DNA of 19,454 nt, taken from assembly GCA_964345215.1 (NCBI GenBank), contig CAYFQH010000038.1:1-19454 (forward strand), written 5' to 3'. The notes under the pieces are model-generated. The model was not told the origin of the DNA. It worked only from the letters and a program-made list of their open reading frames with translations, and did no database searches. Positions within the stretch are counted from its first letter, which is position 1. Every line of letters starts with the position of its first letter. The translations under genes and the position numbers were made by a program. The stretch is from CAYFQH01 sp964345215. GTDB taxonomy: Bacteria; Bacillota; Clostridia; Christensenellales; Aristaeellaceae. Below, one piece after another: positions 7,877-15,205 of this stretch.

Positions 7877-8980
7877 ATGGATAAAGAAAAAATAAACATT
7901 ATGGATATTGACACCGTTAATTTAGATAATCAAAACAGCGCCTTGGTCATCATTGACCAAACCCTTTTACCCGGCGAGGTTGAAATTCTGTCCCTCACTA
8001 AACAAGAAGATATTTGGGAGGCCATTTATCTTCTAAAAGTGCGGGGGGCCCCGGCCATTGGGGTGGCGGCTGCCATAGGGGTATACCTGGCCGCTAAAGA
8101 AAGCAAGGCCGCAACCTATCAGGCTTTTTATAGTGAGTTTAAAAAGGCTAAGGATTACCTGGCCTCGGCCCGGCCCACGGCGGTGAATCTTTTTTGGGCC
8201 CTTGACCGTATGGAAGGGGTGGTACTAAGCCATAAGGACAAAACAGTGGCCGAAATTATTACCCTTCTTCATAACGAGGCCATTGCCATTCGTGACGAGG
8301 ACATTTGGGTATGCAAAACCATAGGGGAATATGGCCTTACTTTAATTGAAGACGGGGCCGGTATTTTAACCCACTGCAATGCAGGGCAGCTGGCAACAGT
8401 TAAATACGGCACGGCCCTGGCCCCCATCCACCTAGGGCGGGAGAGGGGCATGAATTTTAAGGTGTTTACCGATGAAACCCGCCCCCTTCTTCAAGGGGCC
8501 CGGCTATCGGCCTTTGAACTTGTATCAAATGGGGTGGATACCACGGTAATCTGCGATAATATGGCCTCCCAAGTGATGAAAAACGGCTGGGTCGATGCTA
8601 TTTTTGTAGGCTGCGACCGGGTAGCCGCCAACGGTGATGCCGCCAACAAAATCGGCACCTCTGCCGTGGCAATTTTAGCCAAGCATTATAATATTCCTTT
8701 TTATGTGTGTGCCCCCACCTCTACCATTGATATGAACATTAAAACCGGTAAAGATATTCCCATTGAGGAGCGGCCCGCCCATGAAGTAACACAAATGTGG
8801 TATAAAAAGCCTATGGCTCCCGAAGGGGTTAAGGTGTATAACCCGGCTTTTGACGTAAGCGAGGCAGATTTAGTCACCGCCATTATTACCGAATATGGCA
8901 TCGCCAGGGCTCCTTATACTCAAAGCCTTAAAGAGATTTTCGATAAAAAAGCAGCTGCACAAAACAACCAAAAAGGCTAA
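7877..8980 (+). CDS. mtnA: MtnA-like aldose-1-phosphate isomerase (methylthioribose-1-P / 5-deoxyribose-1-P)
   Basis: A 367-residue member of the MtnA/eIF2B-alpha isomerase family, which converts an aldose-1-phosphate to a ketose-1-phosphate without ring-free aldehyde chemistry at C1. Family signature: LLKVRGAPAIGVAAAIGV (52-69), ILTHCNAGQLAT with catalytic cysteine C167, GCDRVAANGDAANKIGT (245-261) with catalytic aspartate D247, and a C-terminal YNPAFDVSEADLVTAIITE typical of the fold. A longer frame opens at 7805 inside the kinase gene, but its first 24 residues are a poor lysine/arginine-rich run; ATG 7877 follows GAGGG at spacing 6. It sits directly after the kinase that would make its substrate. 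Known relatives include DrdI of the 5-deoxyribose pathway. Which sugar it uses is not decided by these motifs. Confidence 0.87.
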   Translation: MDKEKINIMDIDTVNLDNQNSALVIIDQTLLPGEVEILSLTKQEDIWEAIYLLKVRGAPAIGVAAAIGVYLAAKESKAATYQAFYSEFKKAKDYLASARPTAVNLFWALDRMEGVVLSHKDKTVAEIITLLHNEAIAIRDEDIWVCKTIGEYGLTLIEDGAGILTHCNAGQLATVKYGTALAPIHLGRERGMNFKVFTDETRPLLQGARLSAFELVSNGVDTTVICDNMASQVMKNGWVDAIFVGCDRVAANGDAANKIGTSAVAILAKHYNIPFYVCAPTSTIDMNIKTGKDIPIEERPAHEVTQMWYKKPMAPEGVKVYNPAFDVSEADLVTAIITEYGIARAPYTQSLKEIFDKKAAAQNNQKG

Positions 8981-8997
8981 TCGAAAGGGGTGAGCCT

Positions 8998-10011
8998 ATG
9001 AAAAAAATCATTAACAGCCCGGAAAACTTTATTCCTGAAATGCTGGAGGGCATCTATGGTGCCCACCCTGACCAACTAACTTATGTAAATGAGGATTTAC
9101 ATTGCCTGGTCAAACAAAATTTAACGCCCCAAAAGGTAGGCATTATGACCGGGGGCGGCTCGGGGCACCTGCCGTTATTTTTGGGCTATGTGGGCCAGGG
9201 CATGCTGGACGGCTGCGCCATTGGGGATGTGTTTCAGTCCCCCAGCAGCCAGCAGATTTTGGCCGTTACCAAGGCCATCCACCAGGGGGCCGGGGTTTTA
9301 TACATTTACGGCAATTACAACGGTGATATTTTCAACTTTGACATGGCCGCCGAAATGGCGGATTTTGAAGAGGGTATACAGGTGGAAACCGTTGTAGCAG
9401 GTGAAGACGTGGCCTCGCCCGCCCCTAAAGAGGGGGAGAAAAACACCCGCAGGGGGGTGGCAGGCATCTTTTTTGTGTATAAATGCGCAGGAGCCGCCGC
9501 CCAGATGGGCAAAACTCTCCCTGAAGTGAAGGCTGCAGCCCAAAAGGCCGCCGATAATGTGCGCACCATGGGGGTGGCCCTCACCCCCTGCATTGTACCT
9601 AAGGTAGGCAAGGCCAGCTTTACCCTTGGGGAAGATGAAATGGAAATTGGCATGGGTATCCACGGGGAACCGGGAATTCGCCGGGGCAAACTGTTGGATG
9701 CCGATGAAATTGTAAAAGAAATGCTGACCCCCATTTTAAAGGATATTCCTTTTAAAGGGGGGGATGAAGTGGCGGTGCTGGTTAACGGCCTTGGAGCAAC
9801 CCCCTTGGAGGAACTGTATGTAATGTTCCGCCAGGTTAGCAAAATCCTTAGTGGAAAAGGGATTAAGGTGTTCAAAACCTATGTAGGGGAATTTGCCACT
9901 TCCATGGAAATGGCCGGGGCCTCCATCTCTCTTTTAAGGGTGGATGAAGAATTAAAAGGCTACCTTCGCCAGGGAGCCGACACCCCATTTTTCAAACAAC
10001 TTACATTTTAA
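8998..10011 (+). CDS. dhaK: DhaK-like ketose kinase substrate-binding subunit
   Basis: A 337-residue homologue of DhaK, the subunit that binds dihydroxyacetone through a covalent hemiaminal to histidine. The glycine-rich segment MTGGGSGHLP (50-59) carries H57, GNYNGDIFNFD (105-115) carries D110, and GIHGEPG (220-226) carries H222, the counterpart of E. coli H218. In E. coli DhaK the first motif reads GGGSGHEP; here leucine replaces that glutamate next to the active-site histidine, hinting at another ketone substrate. The RRGVAG segment (151-156) is also typical. Start ATG 8998 with AAAGGGGTGAG upstream, 17 bases after the isomerase stop. Its partner DhaL follows. No DhaM phosphotransferase gene is present. 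Possible substrates are DHA, a ketotetrose such as erythrulose, or an aldehyde released by the aldolase; none is proven. Confidence 0.87.
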   Translation: MKKIINSPENFIPEMLEGIYGAHPDQLTYVNEDLHCLVKQNLTPQKVGIMTGGGSGHLPLFLGYVGQGMLDGCAIGDVFQSPSSQQILAVTKAIHQGAGVLYIYGNYNGDIFNFDMAAEMADFEEGIQVETVVAGEDVASPAPKEGEKNTRRGVAGIFFVYKCAGAAAQMGKTLPEVKAAAQKAADNVRTMGVALTPCIVPKVGKASFTLGEDEMEIGMGIHGEPGIRRGKLLDADEIVKEMLTPILKDIPFKGGDEVAVLVNGLGATPLEELYVMFRQVSKILSGKGIKVFKTYVGEFATSMEMAGASISLLRVDEELKGYLRQGADTPFFKQLTF

Positions 10012-10022
10012 GGATGATGAAT

Positions 10023-10682
10023 ATGTTAAACGCCCAGGGCTTAAGGAGGTTATTTGTACAGTGGGCAAATATTATGGCTGCCCATGAACAGGAGTTGATT
10101 GAACTTGATGGCCTGTGCGGTGACAGCGATTTGGGCTTAACCATGGCCAAGGGTTTTGGGGCCGCCGTTAAAGCTGCAGGGGACAGCACCGATGCTGACC
10201 TTGGCAAACTGGCTTATATCGCCGGAAAGGCCATGGGTCAGGCGGTGCCTTCCACCATGGGCACTTTAATGGCTGCAGGGCTTATGAGCGCCGGCAAGGC
10301 ACTAAGGGGTAAAGAAACCCTGGCAGAAGGGGAACAGGCTCTGTTTTTCCGTGCCTTCTATGAAGGGGTGGCAAACCTTGGCGGCGCCAAAGAAGGGGAA
10401 AAAACTTTTTTAGATGGCCTGGGCCCCGCTCTTTTGGTACTGGAAGCCCATGGAGGTTTGGAGGACTCTATATCCTGGGCAAATCGGGTAAACCAGGCCC
10501 TTTTAGCCAGTAAAAAGGGCTATGAAAATACTTGCGGAATGCTCGCCAAACATGGTAGAATGGCTATTCGCGGGGAAGAATCCCGCCGCTATTACGATCC
10601 CGGTGCCCGAGTGGCCCTTTTATTGATGCAGGGCTACCAGGAGTTTTGGCAAAAGGAGCTAGGCCATGAGCATAACCGTTAA
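10023..10682 (+). CDS. dhaL: DhaL-like ADP/ATP-binding kinase subunit
   Basis: A 219-residue DhaL-family protein, which holds the nucleotide and Mg ions for the DhaK-bound substrate. The three aspartates of the nucleotide site are visible in LDGLCGDSDLGLTM (D29, D34 and D36 counted from the start I chose), close to D30, D35 and D37 of E. coli DhaL. A second conserved region is STMGTLMAAGLMSAGKAL. The frame opens at 10014 with two methionine codons, but AAGGAT (10010-10015) is correctly spaced for ATG 10023, so the protein is probably three residues shorter than the maximal frame. The gene begins just after dhaK and overlaps the regulator gene by 17 bases. Without DhaM it must either take phosphate from ATP directly or use a DhaM encoded elsewhere. 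Confidence 0.85.
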   Translation: MLNAQGLRRLFVQWANIMAAHEQELIELDGLCGDSDLGLTMAKGFGAAVKAAGDSTDADLGKLAYIAGKAMGQAVPSTMGTLMAAGLMSAGKALRGKETLAEGEQALFFRAFYEGVANLGGAKEGEKTFLDGLGPALLVLEAHGGLEDSISWANRVNQALLASKKGYENTCGMLAKHGRMAIRGEESRRYYDPGARVALLLMQGYQEFWQKELGHEHNR

Positions 10683-11769
10683 AGAAATTGCCCAAAAGGC
10701 GGGGGTGTCCCCGGCCACCGTATCCCTAGTAATCAACAATAAAAAAGGGGTCAGTAAGGAAACCCGCCTGCGTGTGCAGGCTATTATGGAACAATATGAT
10801 TACCGGCCCATTAAAAACAATAAGCGGTCATTGTGCCTAACGGTGGTCAAATTTCGCAAACACGGCATGGCCCTTGAGGAAAACCAGGGCTTTGTGGCTT
10901 CCATTATTGACCATATGGAGGCCGAGGCCAGAAAAAATGCCATAGGTTTTTCCGTTGTAAATTGCGATGAGCAAAACAGCGGTGAAATTTTTGCCGCCTT
11001 AAATGCCGATGCCCCCCAGGGGGTAATTATTATCGGCACCGAGCTTTCCCGCCCTGAATACCCCTTGCTTAAAAAACTTAAAATCCCTTTTGTTATACTG
11101 GATAACAGCATGGGCTACGAGGACACGGACAGTGTTGTAATGGATAACCACAGCATTATAATGAAGTCCACCCAATACCTTTACGGCTGTGGCCACAGGC
11201 AGATTAGCTATTTTAAAAGCAGCAGGCAAATTAATAACCTAGATGAGCGGTATGAAGGGTATCTAAAAGCCATGGATAACCTAGGTCTTGAAGTGCCCCG
11301 GCCTGTTTTGCTCCCCCCTACTTTAAAGGGGGCTTATAAGGAAATGCGGGCCCTTTTACAAAAAGGGGCCTATGTGCCTGGGGGTGCCGCTGTGGCCGAT
11401 AACGATTCTATTGCTATTGGGGTATTAAAAGCTGTGCAGGAGGCGGGCTACCAGGTGCCTGATGATCTATCCGTTATCGGGGTTGATGATATTCCCTTCA
11501 GTGCTGTAACCACCCCGGGGTTAACCACCATGCGCATATCCCGCCAGGCCTTAGGAGAGCTGGGGCTGGAGGTTATTCAAAGGCGTATTGCCCACCCTGA
11601 TTGGCCCAGTATAAAGGTTGCCATTGGGGCGGAATTGATTAAACGGGGAAGCACCCGGCAAAAGAGTTTGCCCCACCAGGGTAAACCACCCAAAAGCCAA
11701 CCGTTCCAAACCGAAGGGCCCTGGCTAGAGGGGCCTACTGCAAAAGGCGAAAAAAGTAAAGTGGTGTAA
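10666..11769 (+). CDS. LacI-family transcriptional regulator of the sugar operon
   Basis: A 367-residue regulator. Residues 3-23 (ITVKEIAQKAGVSPATVSLVI) form the LacI helix-turn-helix, followed by the hinge region. The rest is a periplasmic-binding-protein-like sensor with GVIIIGTELS, DSVVMDNHSI, a GAAVADNDSIAIGVLKAVQE segment and VIGVDDIPFS, ending at TTMRISRQALGELGLEVI. A 30-residue proline- and lysine-rich tail after the sensor domain looks like a non-conserved extension. AAGGAG precedes the ATG, and the gene overlaps dhaL, so it is co-transcribed with the pathway it presumably controls. Its probable targets are the inverted repeats at the operon promoter (1628-1670 and 1729-1759). The effector is probably the imported sugar or a phosphorylated intermediate. 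Confidence 0.9.
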   Translation: MSITVKEIAQKAGVSPATVSLVINNKKGVSKETRLRVQAIMEQYDYRPIKNNKRSLCLTVVKFRKHGMALEENQGFVASIIDHMEAEARKNAIGFSVVNCDEQNSGEIFAALNADAPQGVIIIGTELSRPEYPLLKKLKIPFVILDNSMGYEDTDSVVMDNHSIIMKSTQYLYGCGHRQISYFKSSRQINNLDERYEGYLKAMDNLGLEVPRPVLLPPTLKGAYKEMRALLQKGAYVPGGAAVADNDSIAIGVLKAVQEAGYQVPDDLSVIGVDDIPFSAVTTPGLTTMRISRQALGELGLEVIQRRIAHPDWPSIKVAIGAELIKRGSTRQKSLPHQGKPPKSQPFQTEGPWLEGPTAKGEKSKVV

Positions 11770-11875
11770 AGGGCTTATGCCAAGAGGTAAAAACAAAGTC
11801 AAAAAAGGGTAAAGGAAAAGCTGAGTATTAGTAAATGATATCCTAGATAAAGCTACTGTAAAGCAGTTATCAAGC

Positions 11876-11924
11876 AGCACAAAAGCCGTTCCTGTTTTTG
11901 GAACGGCTTTTGTGCTATTCTTTT
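11876..11924 (+). terminator. Intrinsic terminator of the sugar operon
   Basis: A perfect 17-bp stem, AGCACAAAAGCCGTTCC (11876-11892) with GGAACGGCTTTTGTGCT (11900-11916), a 7-base T-rich loop, then ATTCTTTTT. It lies about 105 bases after the regulator stop codon and closes the operon. Confidence 0.92.
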
Positions 11925-11955
11925 TACTCACCAACGTGGCTGCTTTGCCGGAGTT

Positions 11956-11990
11956 AAAAACCGGAGAAGAAGATATATATATTCTTCTCC
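11956..11990 (-). terminator. Intrinsic terminator of the tRNA-Ala transcript
   Basis: On the minus strand GGAGAAGAA (from 11990 to 11982) pairs with TTCTTCTCC (11971 to 11963) across an AT-rich loop, followed after GG by TTTTT (11960 to 11956). It lies about 65 bases past the tRNA 3' end and faces away from the operon terminator. Confidence 0.75.
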
Positions 11991-12055
11991 CCAGTCTTTA
12001 GCACAAATCCAAATGCATGCTTTATAATGAATAAAGTGTTCGGACCTACACCCTT

Positions 12056-12131
12056 TGGTGGAGCATAGGGGGGTCGAACCCCTGACCTTCGCATTGCGAA
12101 CGCGACGCGCTACCAACTGCGCTAATGCCCC
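12056..12131 (-). tRNA. tRNA-Ala, anticodon CGC
   Basis: A complete 76-base cloverleaf read on the minus strand. The acceptor stem GGGGCAT/ATGCTCC contains the G3-U70 wobble pair that marks alanine tRNAs. The D stem is GCGC/GCGC and the anticodon stem TCGCG/TGCGA, with loop TTCGCAA giving anticodon CGC (codon GCG). The variable loop is AGGTC, the T stem AGGGG/CCCCT with loop TTCGACC, and the discriminator A is followed by an encoded CCA. Confidence 0.95.
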
Positions 12132-12146
12132 AAGTACATCAGTATT

Positions 12147-12175
12147 ATTTTAGCACCAGAAAGGTAAAAACACAA
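12147..12175 (-). promoter_or_regulatory. Probable promoter of tRNA-Ala
   Basis: On the minus strand TTGTGT (12175 to 12170), a 17-base spacer and TAAAAT (12152 to 12147) stand 15 bases before the tRNA 5' end. Nine of twelve positions match the sigma-A consensus. Confidence 0.5.
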
Positions 12176-12798
12176 TCCTGTTAGACTAAAAAAGAAGAAT
12201 GCTAAAAACAGATGGGCAGTGAAAAATCCAGATCAAGCAAGAAATGAGACTTAAAAAAGCGCAAAACAGTAGTGCGTTTTCCTCAAATTAAGACATGGGA
12301 AGTTAAGTAAATGGGGTGAGGATGTTAAAGCCCGGCACTTAACCCACCATGTGTTGATTTAACTTATTCGTCCTTTATTTAAATAAGGGGCTCCATCCCT
12401 TTATCTGTCAGGAAGGCTTTACATTTTCAAGGGAGCGAATGAAAAGTAAACACTTGCAGTATACGCCCTTTTTGAGGTTTACAGTAAAAAACTTGGCTGC
12501 TGGAAACAATAAATAGAATGGTGCTACCAAGAGGAGCCAACAGGCAAGATAGAATAGGCTGCTTTTTTAGCTCAAAGAGATTTTTTGGGACAGCTGAAAT
12601 GCGTTTATTAAATTATAGAAAAGGTATTAAGCATTATTGTAAAGGAGCATTAGGGCGTTATGGTGAGATGACTGAAAATATTTGTAGAATCCTTTACGAG
12701 TTATTTGGGGAAAGGGTTTTTTGAGGAAAATTTTTTGGATTTTTATTGGGTGTTTCTTTAAAAAAGAACTGTAAGCTTAACAAAATACTTAAAACTAA
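12176..12798. other. Gene-free stretch between tRNA-Ala and the acetyltransferase gene
   Basis: About 620 AT-rich bases. The only sizeable frame (12518-12724, 68 codons) lacks a ribosome binding site and resembles nothing I know. A nested inverted-repeat structure is visible at 12300-12365: outer AAGTTAA/TTAACTT, inner GGTG/CACC and GTTAA/TTAAC. A smaller AAGGG/CCCTT hairpin occurs near 12386-12402. No T-box, known riboswitch core, tRNA or mobile-element end was recognised. Confidence 0.4.
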
Positions 12799-12827
12799 TT
12801 GTATTTTATAAGGCTTTTTGATATGCT
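12799..12827 (+). promoter_or_regulatory. Probable promoter of the acetyltransferase-rluB unit
   Basis: TTGTAT (12799-12804), a 17-base spacer and TATGCT (12822-12827). The match is moderate, but it is the best-placed candidate, ending 35 bases before the chosen start codon. Confidence 0.45.
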
Positions 12828-12862
12828 ACCCTTGCTGCTAAAACATGAAAAAGAGGGGTAGA

Positions 12863-13435
12863 ATGCTGCAAATATTTCCTTTGTCAACTGAAAACATAGG
12901 CTTCTACAACACCATTGATCGGCGGTATTTATCTGGCGAGCTGGCCAAGGTAAAAATTAGCCGCAGTGGTTTTGCTCTTTCCTATATTTCCATAAACGAG
13001 GCAAAATGGCGTCAGGAGCAGCCAGTCCACAATCTGCCGGCAGAAGAGATCCTTAAACAAAGGGATATGGTATGCTATTTGGCCTTTGCAAACAAGCAAT
13101 GCGTAGGCCAAATGATTGTGGTTGAAAATTGGAACCAGAGGGGAATCATTTGGGACATTGCCGTAGACCTGCAACACCGGCGGGAAGGGATTGGAACAGA
13201 GCTTTTGTCTGCCGGGGAAGATTGGGCAAAAGCAAGAAAGCTATTTGGTTTAATGGCTGAGGTTAGCGATGCTAACCCCATTGCTTGCCAGTTTTTAGAG
13301 CAAAAGGGCTTTGCCTTAGGCGGGGTTGATCAGCTGCTCTACCACAGCTTGCCTGCGGAGGGGAAGAAAGCACCCCAATTTAGGGATACAGCCTTGTTTT
13401 TTTATTATGATTTTGATCATAACTATAGCTTATAA
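12863..13435 (+). CDS. GNAT acetyltransferase, streptothricin-acetyltransferase (SatA/YyaR)-like
   Basis: A 190-residue GNAT-fold N-acetyltransferase using acetyl-CoA. The acetyl-CoA site is WDIAVDLQHRREGIGTELL, with the R/Q-x-x-G-x-G/A-type loop RREGIG. It is followed by LMAEVSDANPIACQFLEQKG and LGGVDQLLYHSLP, then a closing ALFFYYDF. The order and wording of these blocks match streptothricin acetyltransferases (Sat, B. subtilis YyaR) as I remember them; those enzymes acetylate the beta-lysine of streptothricin. The frame opens at 12845, but no ribosome binding site precedes that codon; ATG 12863 has GAGGGG four to five bases upstream. It is followed 11 bases later by the pseudouridine synthase gene and probably shares its transcript. 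Family assignment is firm; actual resistance activity is only a possibility. Confidence 0.8.
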   Translation: MLQIFPLSTENIGFYNTIDRRYLSGELAKVKISRSGFALSYISINEAKWRQEQPVHNLPAEEILKQRDMVCYLAFANKQCVGQMIVVENWNQRGIIWDIAVDLQHRREGIGTELLSAGEDWAKARKLFGLMAEVSDANPIACQFLEQKGFALGGVDQLLYHSLPAEGKKAPQFRDTALFFYYDFDHNYSL

Positions 13436-13446
13436 AAGGAGAAACT

Positions 13447-14151
13447 ATGCGTCTACAAAAATATATTGCCCAGAGCGGGGTCGCCTCCAGAAGACGGGCG
13501 GAAGAGTTGATTGCCCAGGGAAAGGTGCAGGTAAACGGCCAAACCATTACTCAAATGGGCGTGCAGGTAAATGAAGGGGACGAAGTGAAGGTTGAAGGGA
13601 ATGTAATCGCCCTTGAAAGTGAAAAACACTACATTCTGTATCATAAGCCCATGGGGGAGGTAACCACTGTTTCCGATCCTGAAGGGAGAGATACGGTGCT
13701 TGATAAGTTTGCCGATTACCCTGTACGCTTGTTTCCTGTAGGCCGCCTTGATTATAACAGCGAAGGGCTGCTGATATTAACCAATGATGGGGAACTGATG
13801 CAAAAAATGCTTCACCCCAGCAAAGAGGTTGAAAAAATGTATCTGGCCCGGGTTACGGCCCAGTTTACCATAGAGGATGCCAAAAAGCTGGAACGGGGTG
13901 TTTGGATTGACGGGCGTAAGACATCCCAGGCAAAGGTGCGGGTTATTAAAAAAGAGGCCTTTGCAACGGTGATTTTAATCACCATTCATGAAGGGCGCAA
14001 CAGGCAGGTGCGTAAAATGGTTGAAAGCAGCGGTCATAAGGTGCTTTTGTTGCGGCGAGTACAGTTTGGACCCATTCAGTTGGGGGATTTACAGCGAGGA
14101 CAGTGGCGCTATTTAACTGAGGGCGAAATAGAAAAATTGAAAGGCTTATAA
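13447..14151 (+). CDS. rluB: 23S/16S rRNA pseudouridine synthase, RluB/RsuA family
   Basis: A 234-residue pseudouridine synthase that isomerises specific uridines in ribosomal RNA. Residues 1-50 are an S4 RNA-binding domain (MRLQKYIAQSGVASRRRAEE and GKVQVNG). The catalytic domain contains YHKPMGEVTTVSDP (65-78) and GRLDYNSEGLLILTNDGEL (99-117) with the catalytic aspartate D102, and the later motif EGRNRQVRKM. Length and domain order fit RluB, the usual Bacillota member acting on helix 89 of 23S rRNA; RsuA or RluE specificity cannot be excluded. Strong ribosome binding site AAAAGGAGAAACT. It is the last gene of its unit and is followed immediately by a terminator. Confidence 0.92.
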   Translation: MRLQKYIAQSGVASRRRAEELIAQGKVQVNGQTITQMGVQVNEGDEVKVEGNVIALESEKHYILYHKPMGEVTTVSDPEGRDTVLDKFADYPVRLFPVGRLDYNSEGLLILTNDGELMQKMLHPSKEVEKMYLARVTAQFTIEDAKKLERGVWIDGRKTSQAKVRVIKKEAFATVILITIHEGRNRQVRKMVESSGHKVLLLRRVQFGPIQLGDLQRGQWRYLTEGEIEKLKGL

Positions 14152-14179
14152 AAAAAGCGCCGGTATTGGGCGCTTTTTT
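14151..14179. terminator. Bidirectional intrinsic terminator between rluB and the glycosyltransferase gene
   Basis: AAAAAAGCGCC (14151-14161) pairs with GGCGCTTTTTT (14169-14179). It begins at the rluB stop codon. With an A-run on one side and a T-run on the other it can end both rluB transcription and transcription arriving from the minus-strand glycosyltransferase gene. Confidence 0.85.
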
Positions 14180-14318
14180 GAATTACTAAAAGATGAAGGG
14201 AAAGAGTTTATAGGGTATAGCCTCAAATCTTTCCAAAATCCAACTTTGAAGTGAGGGATGGAGGTTGAAAAAAGGAATGCTTCCTTTTTAAAGGCGGAAG
14301 AGAAGAATGGAATAGTCC

Positions 14319-15107
14319 TTAAAACCGCCAGCCCCATTTATTAAAATACTTCCAAACCGATTGAAGGTGAAGCTTGATACTTTTAACCTTTCGGGCACTT
14401 TCCCGGGCCCAGTGGTGGGTTACGGTAATGTGGGGATGGTAGATGATATCCCCAACTTGAGCTAGTTTTCGTGTTAAATCAATGTCTTCCATATATAAAA
14501 AATAGCGAAGGTCAAAACCGCCTACTTCTTGGTAGGCTTTGGTGCTAACAAACATAAAACAGCCGGTAGCAAAAAAAGTTGGCACAGGTTTATTAATTTT
14601 TTTGTTTTGCCAGGTGTATTCTTCGCGCCAGCGGGGAAAAACTCCCCCTAGGCCTTCAAAAAAGCCCCCAGCTAAAAAGCGGATAGAGGGCAGTTCTTTT
14701 GGTAAAAATTGCTCCTGACCTGTAGGAAAGAGAACTTTTGGGCTTAGTAAAACCGTTTTGGGATGGCCTTGCATGTATTGGGCCATTTTTTCAATTTCAT
14801 GGGCAGTGCATTCAATATCGGGGTTTACTACCATATGGTAATCGCTGTTTAGCAGCGGTAAAACTTGATTATGCCCGTGGCCAAAGCCCAAGTTTTGCTC
14901 AAGGGGAAGAAGACTTACCTGTGGAAATTTTTGCCGAATCAGCGTTAGGGTGCCGTCGCTAGATGCATTGTCGATAACGTGAATGTGCCGAGGCTCCAAG
15001 TAAGGTATTTGCAGCAAGCAGTTTAAAACTGTTTCAATCTGGTGTATGCTGTTGTAGGTAACAATGCTTGCAGAAAGTTTTGTTCGGGCTTGGCTGGAAT
15101 GGTTCAA
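14319..15107 (-). CDS. Family 2 glycosyltransferase (rhamnosyltransferase-like)
   Basis: A 262-residue GT-A-fold glycosyltransferase that probably adds a sugar from a nucleotide-sugar donor to a cell-surface polymer. The nucleotide-binding N-terminus reads SASIVTYNS, then HVIDNASSDGT (about 43-53) and LEQNLGFGHGHNQ. The metal-site equivalent is VVNPDIE, and the acceptor-side motif is RYFLYMEDIDLTRKL. These blocks are those of WbbL/rhamnosyltransferase-type enzymes. No membrane segment is evident. The start codon is TTG at 15107: AAGGAGGGG lies at spacing 7 and no better ATG exists. The gene stands directly behind the degV terminator with no promoter of its own that I can see, so its expression may depend on read-through. 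Donor and acceptor are unknown. Confidence 0.87.
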   Translation of the reverse strand: MNHSSQARTKLSASIVTYNSIHQIETVLNCLLQIPYLEPRHIHVIDNASSDGTLTLIRQKFPQVSLLPLEQNLGFGHGHNQVLPLLNSDYHMVVNPDIECTAHEIEKMAQYMQGHPKTVLLSPKVLFPTGQEQFLPKELPSIRFLAGGFFEGLGGVFPRWREEYTWQNKKINKPVPTFFATGCFMFVSTKAYQEVGGFDLRYFLYMEDIDLTRKLAQVGDIIYHPHITVTHHWARESARKVKSIKLHLQSVWKYFNKWGWRF

Positions 15108-15120
15108 GGGGTCCCCTCCT

Positions 15121-15156
15121 TAAAAAACAGCAGGAAGAAAAAACTTCCTGCTGTTT
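15121..15156 (-). terminator. Intrinsic terminator after degV
   Basis: On the minus strand AAACAGCAGGAAG (15156 to 15144) pairs perfectly with CTTCCTGCTGTTT (15137 to 15125) around a TTTTTT loop and runs into further T residues. The T-run abuts the AAGGAGGGG ribosome binding site of the glycosyltransferase gene. Confidence 0.85.
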
Positions 15157-15205
15157 ATTATACTGTATTTAAACTAAAAAGGGAACAGGTGCTATACCAA
15201 GGCGA

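Noticed and set aside
11928..12116. 62-codon minus-strand frame covering the tRNA
   Set aside because: It reads through the tRNA-Ala gene and its terminator; the RNA structure explains the sequence.
12518..12724. 68-codon frame in the gap before the acetyltransferase gene
   Set aside because: No ribosome binding site at the first ATG and only a weak one at an internal ATG; composition is unconvincing and no family is recognised.
12176..12862. T-box or other riboswitch in the long leader before the acetyltransferase gene
   Set aside because: No T-box consensus, no known riboswitch core motifs and no terminator placed before the start codon.
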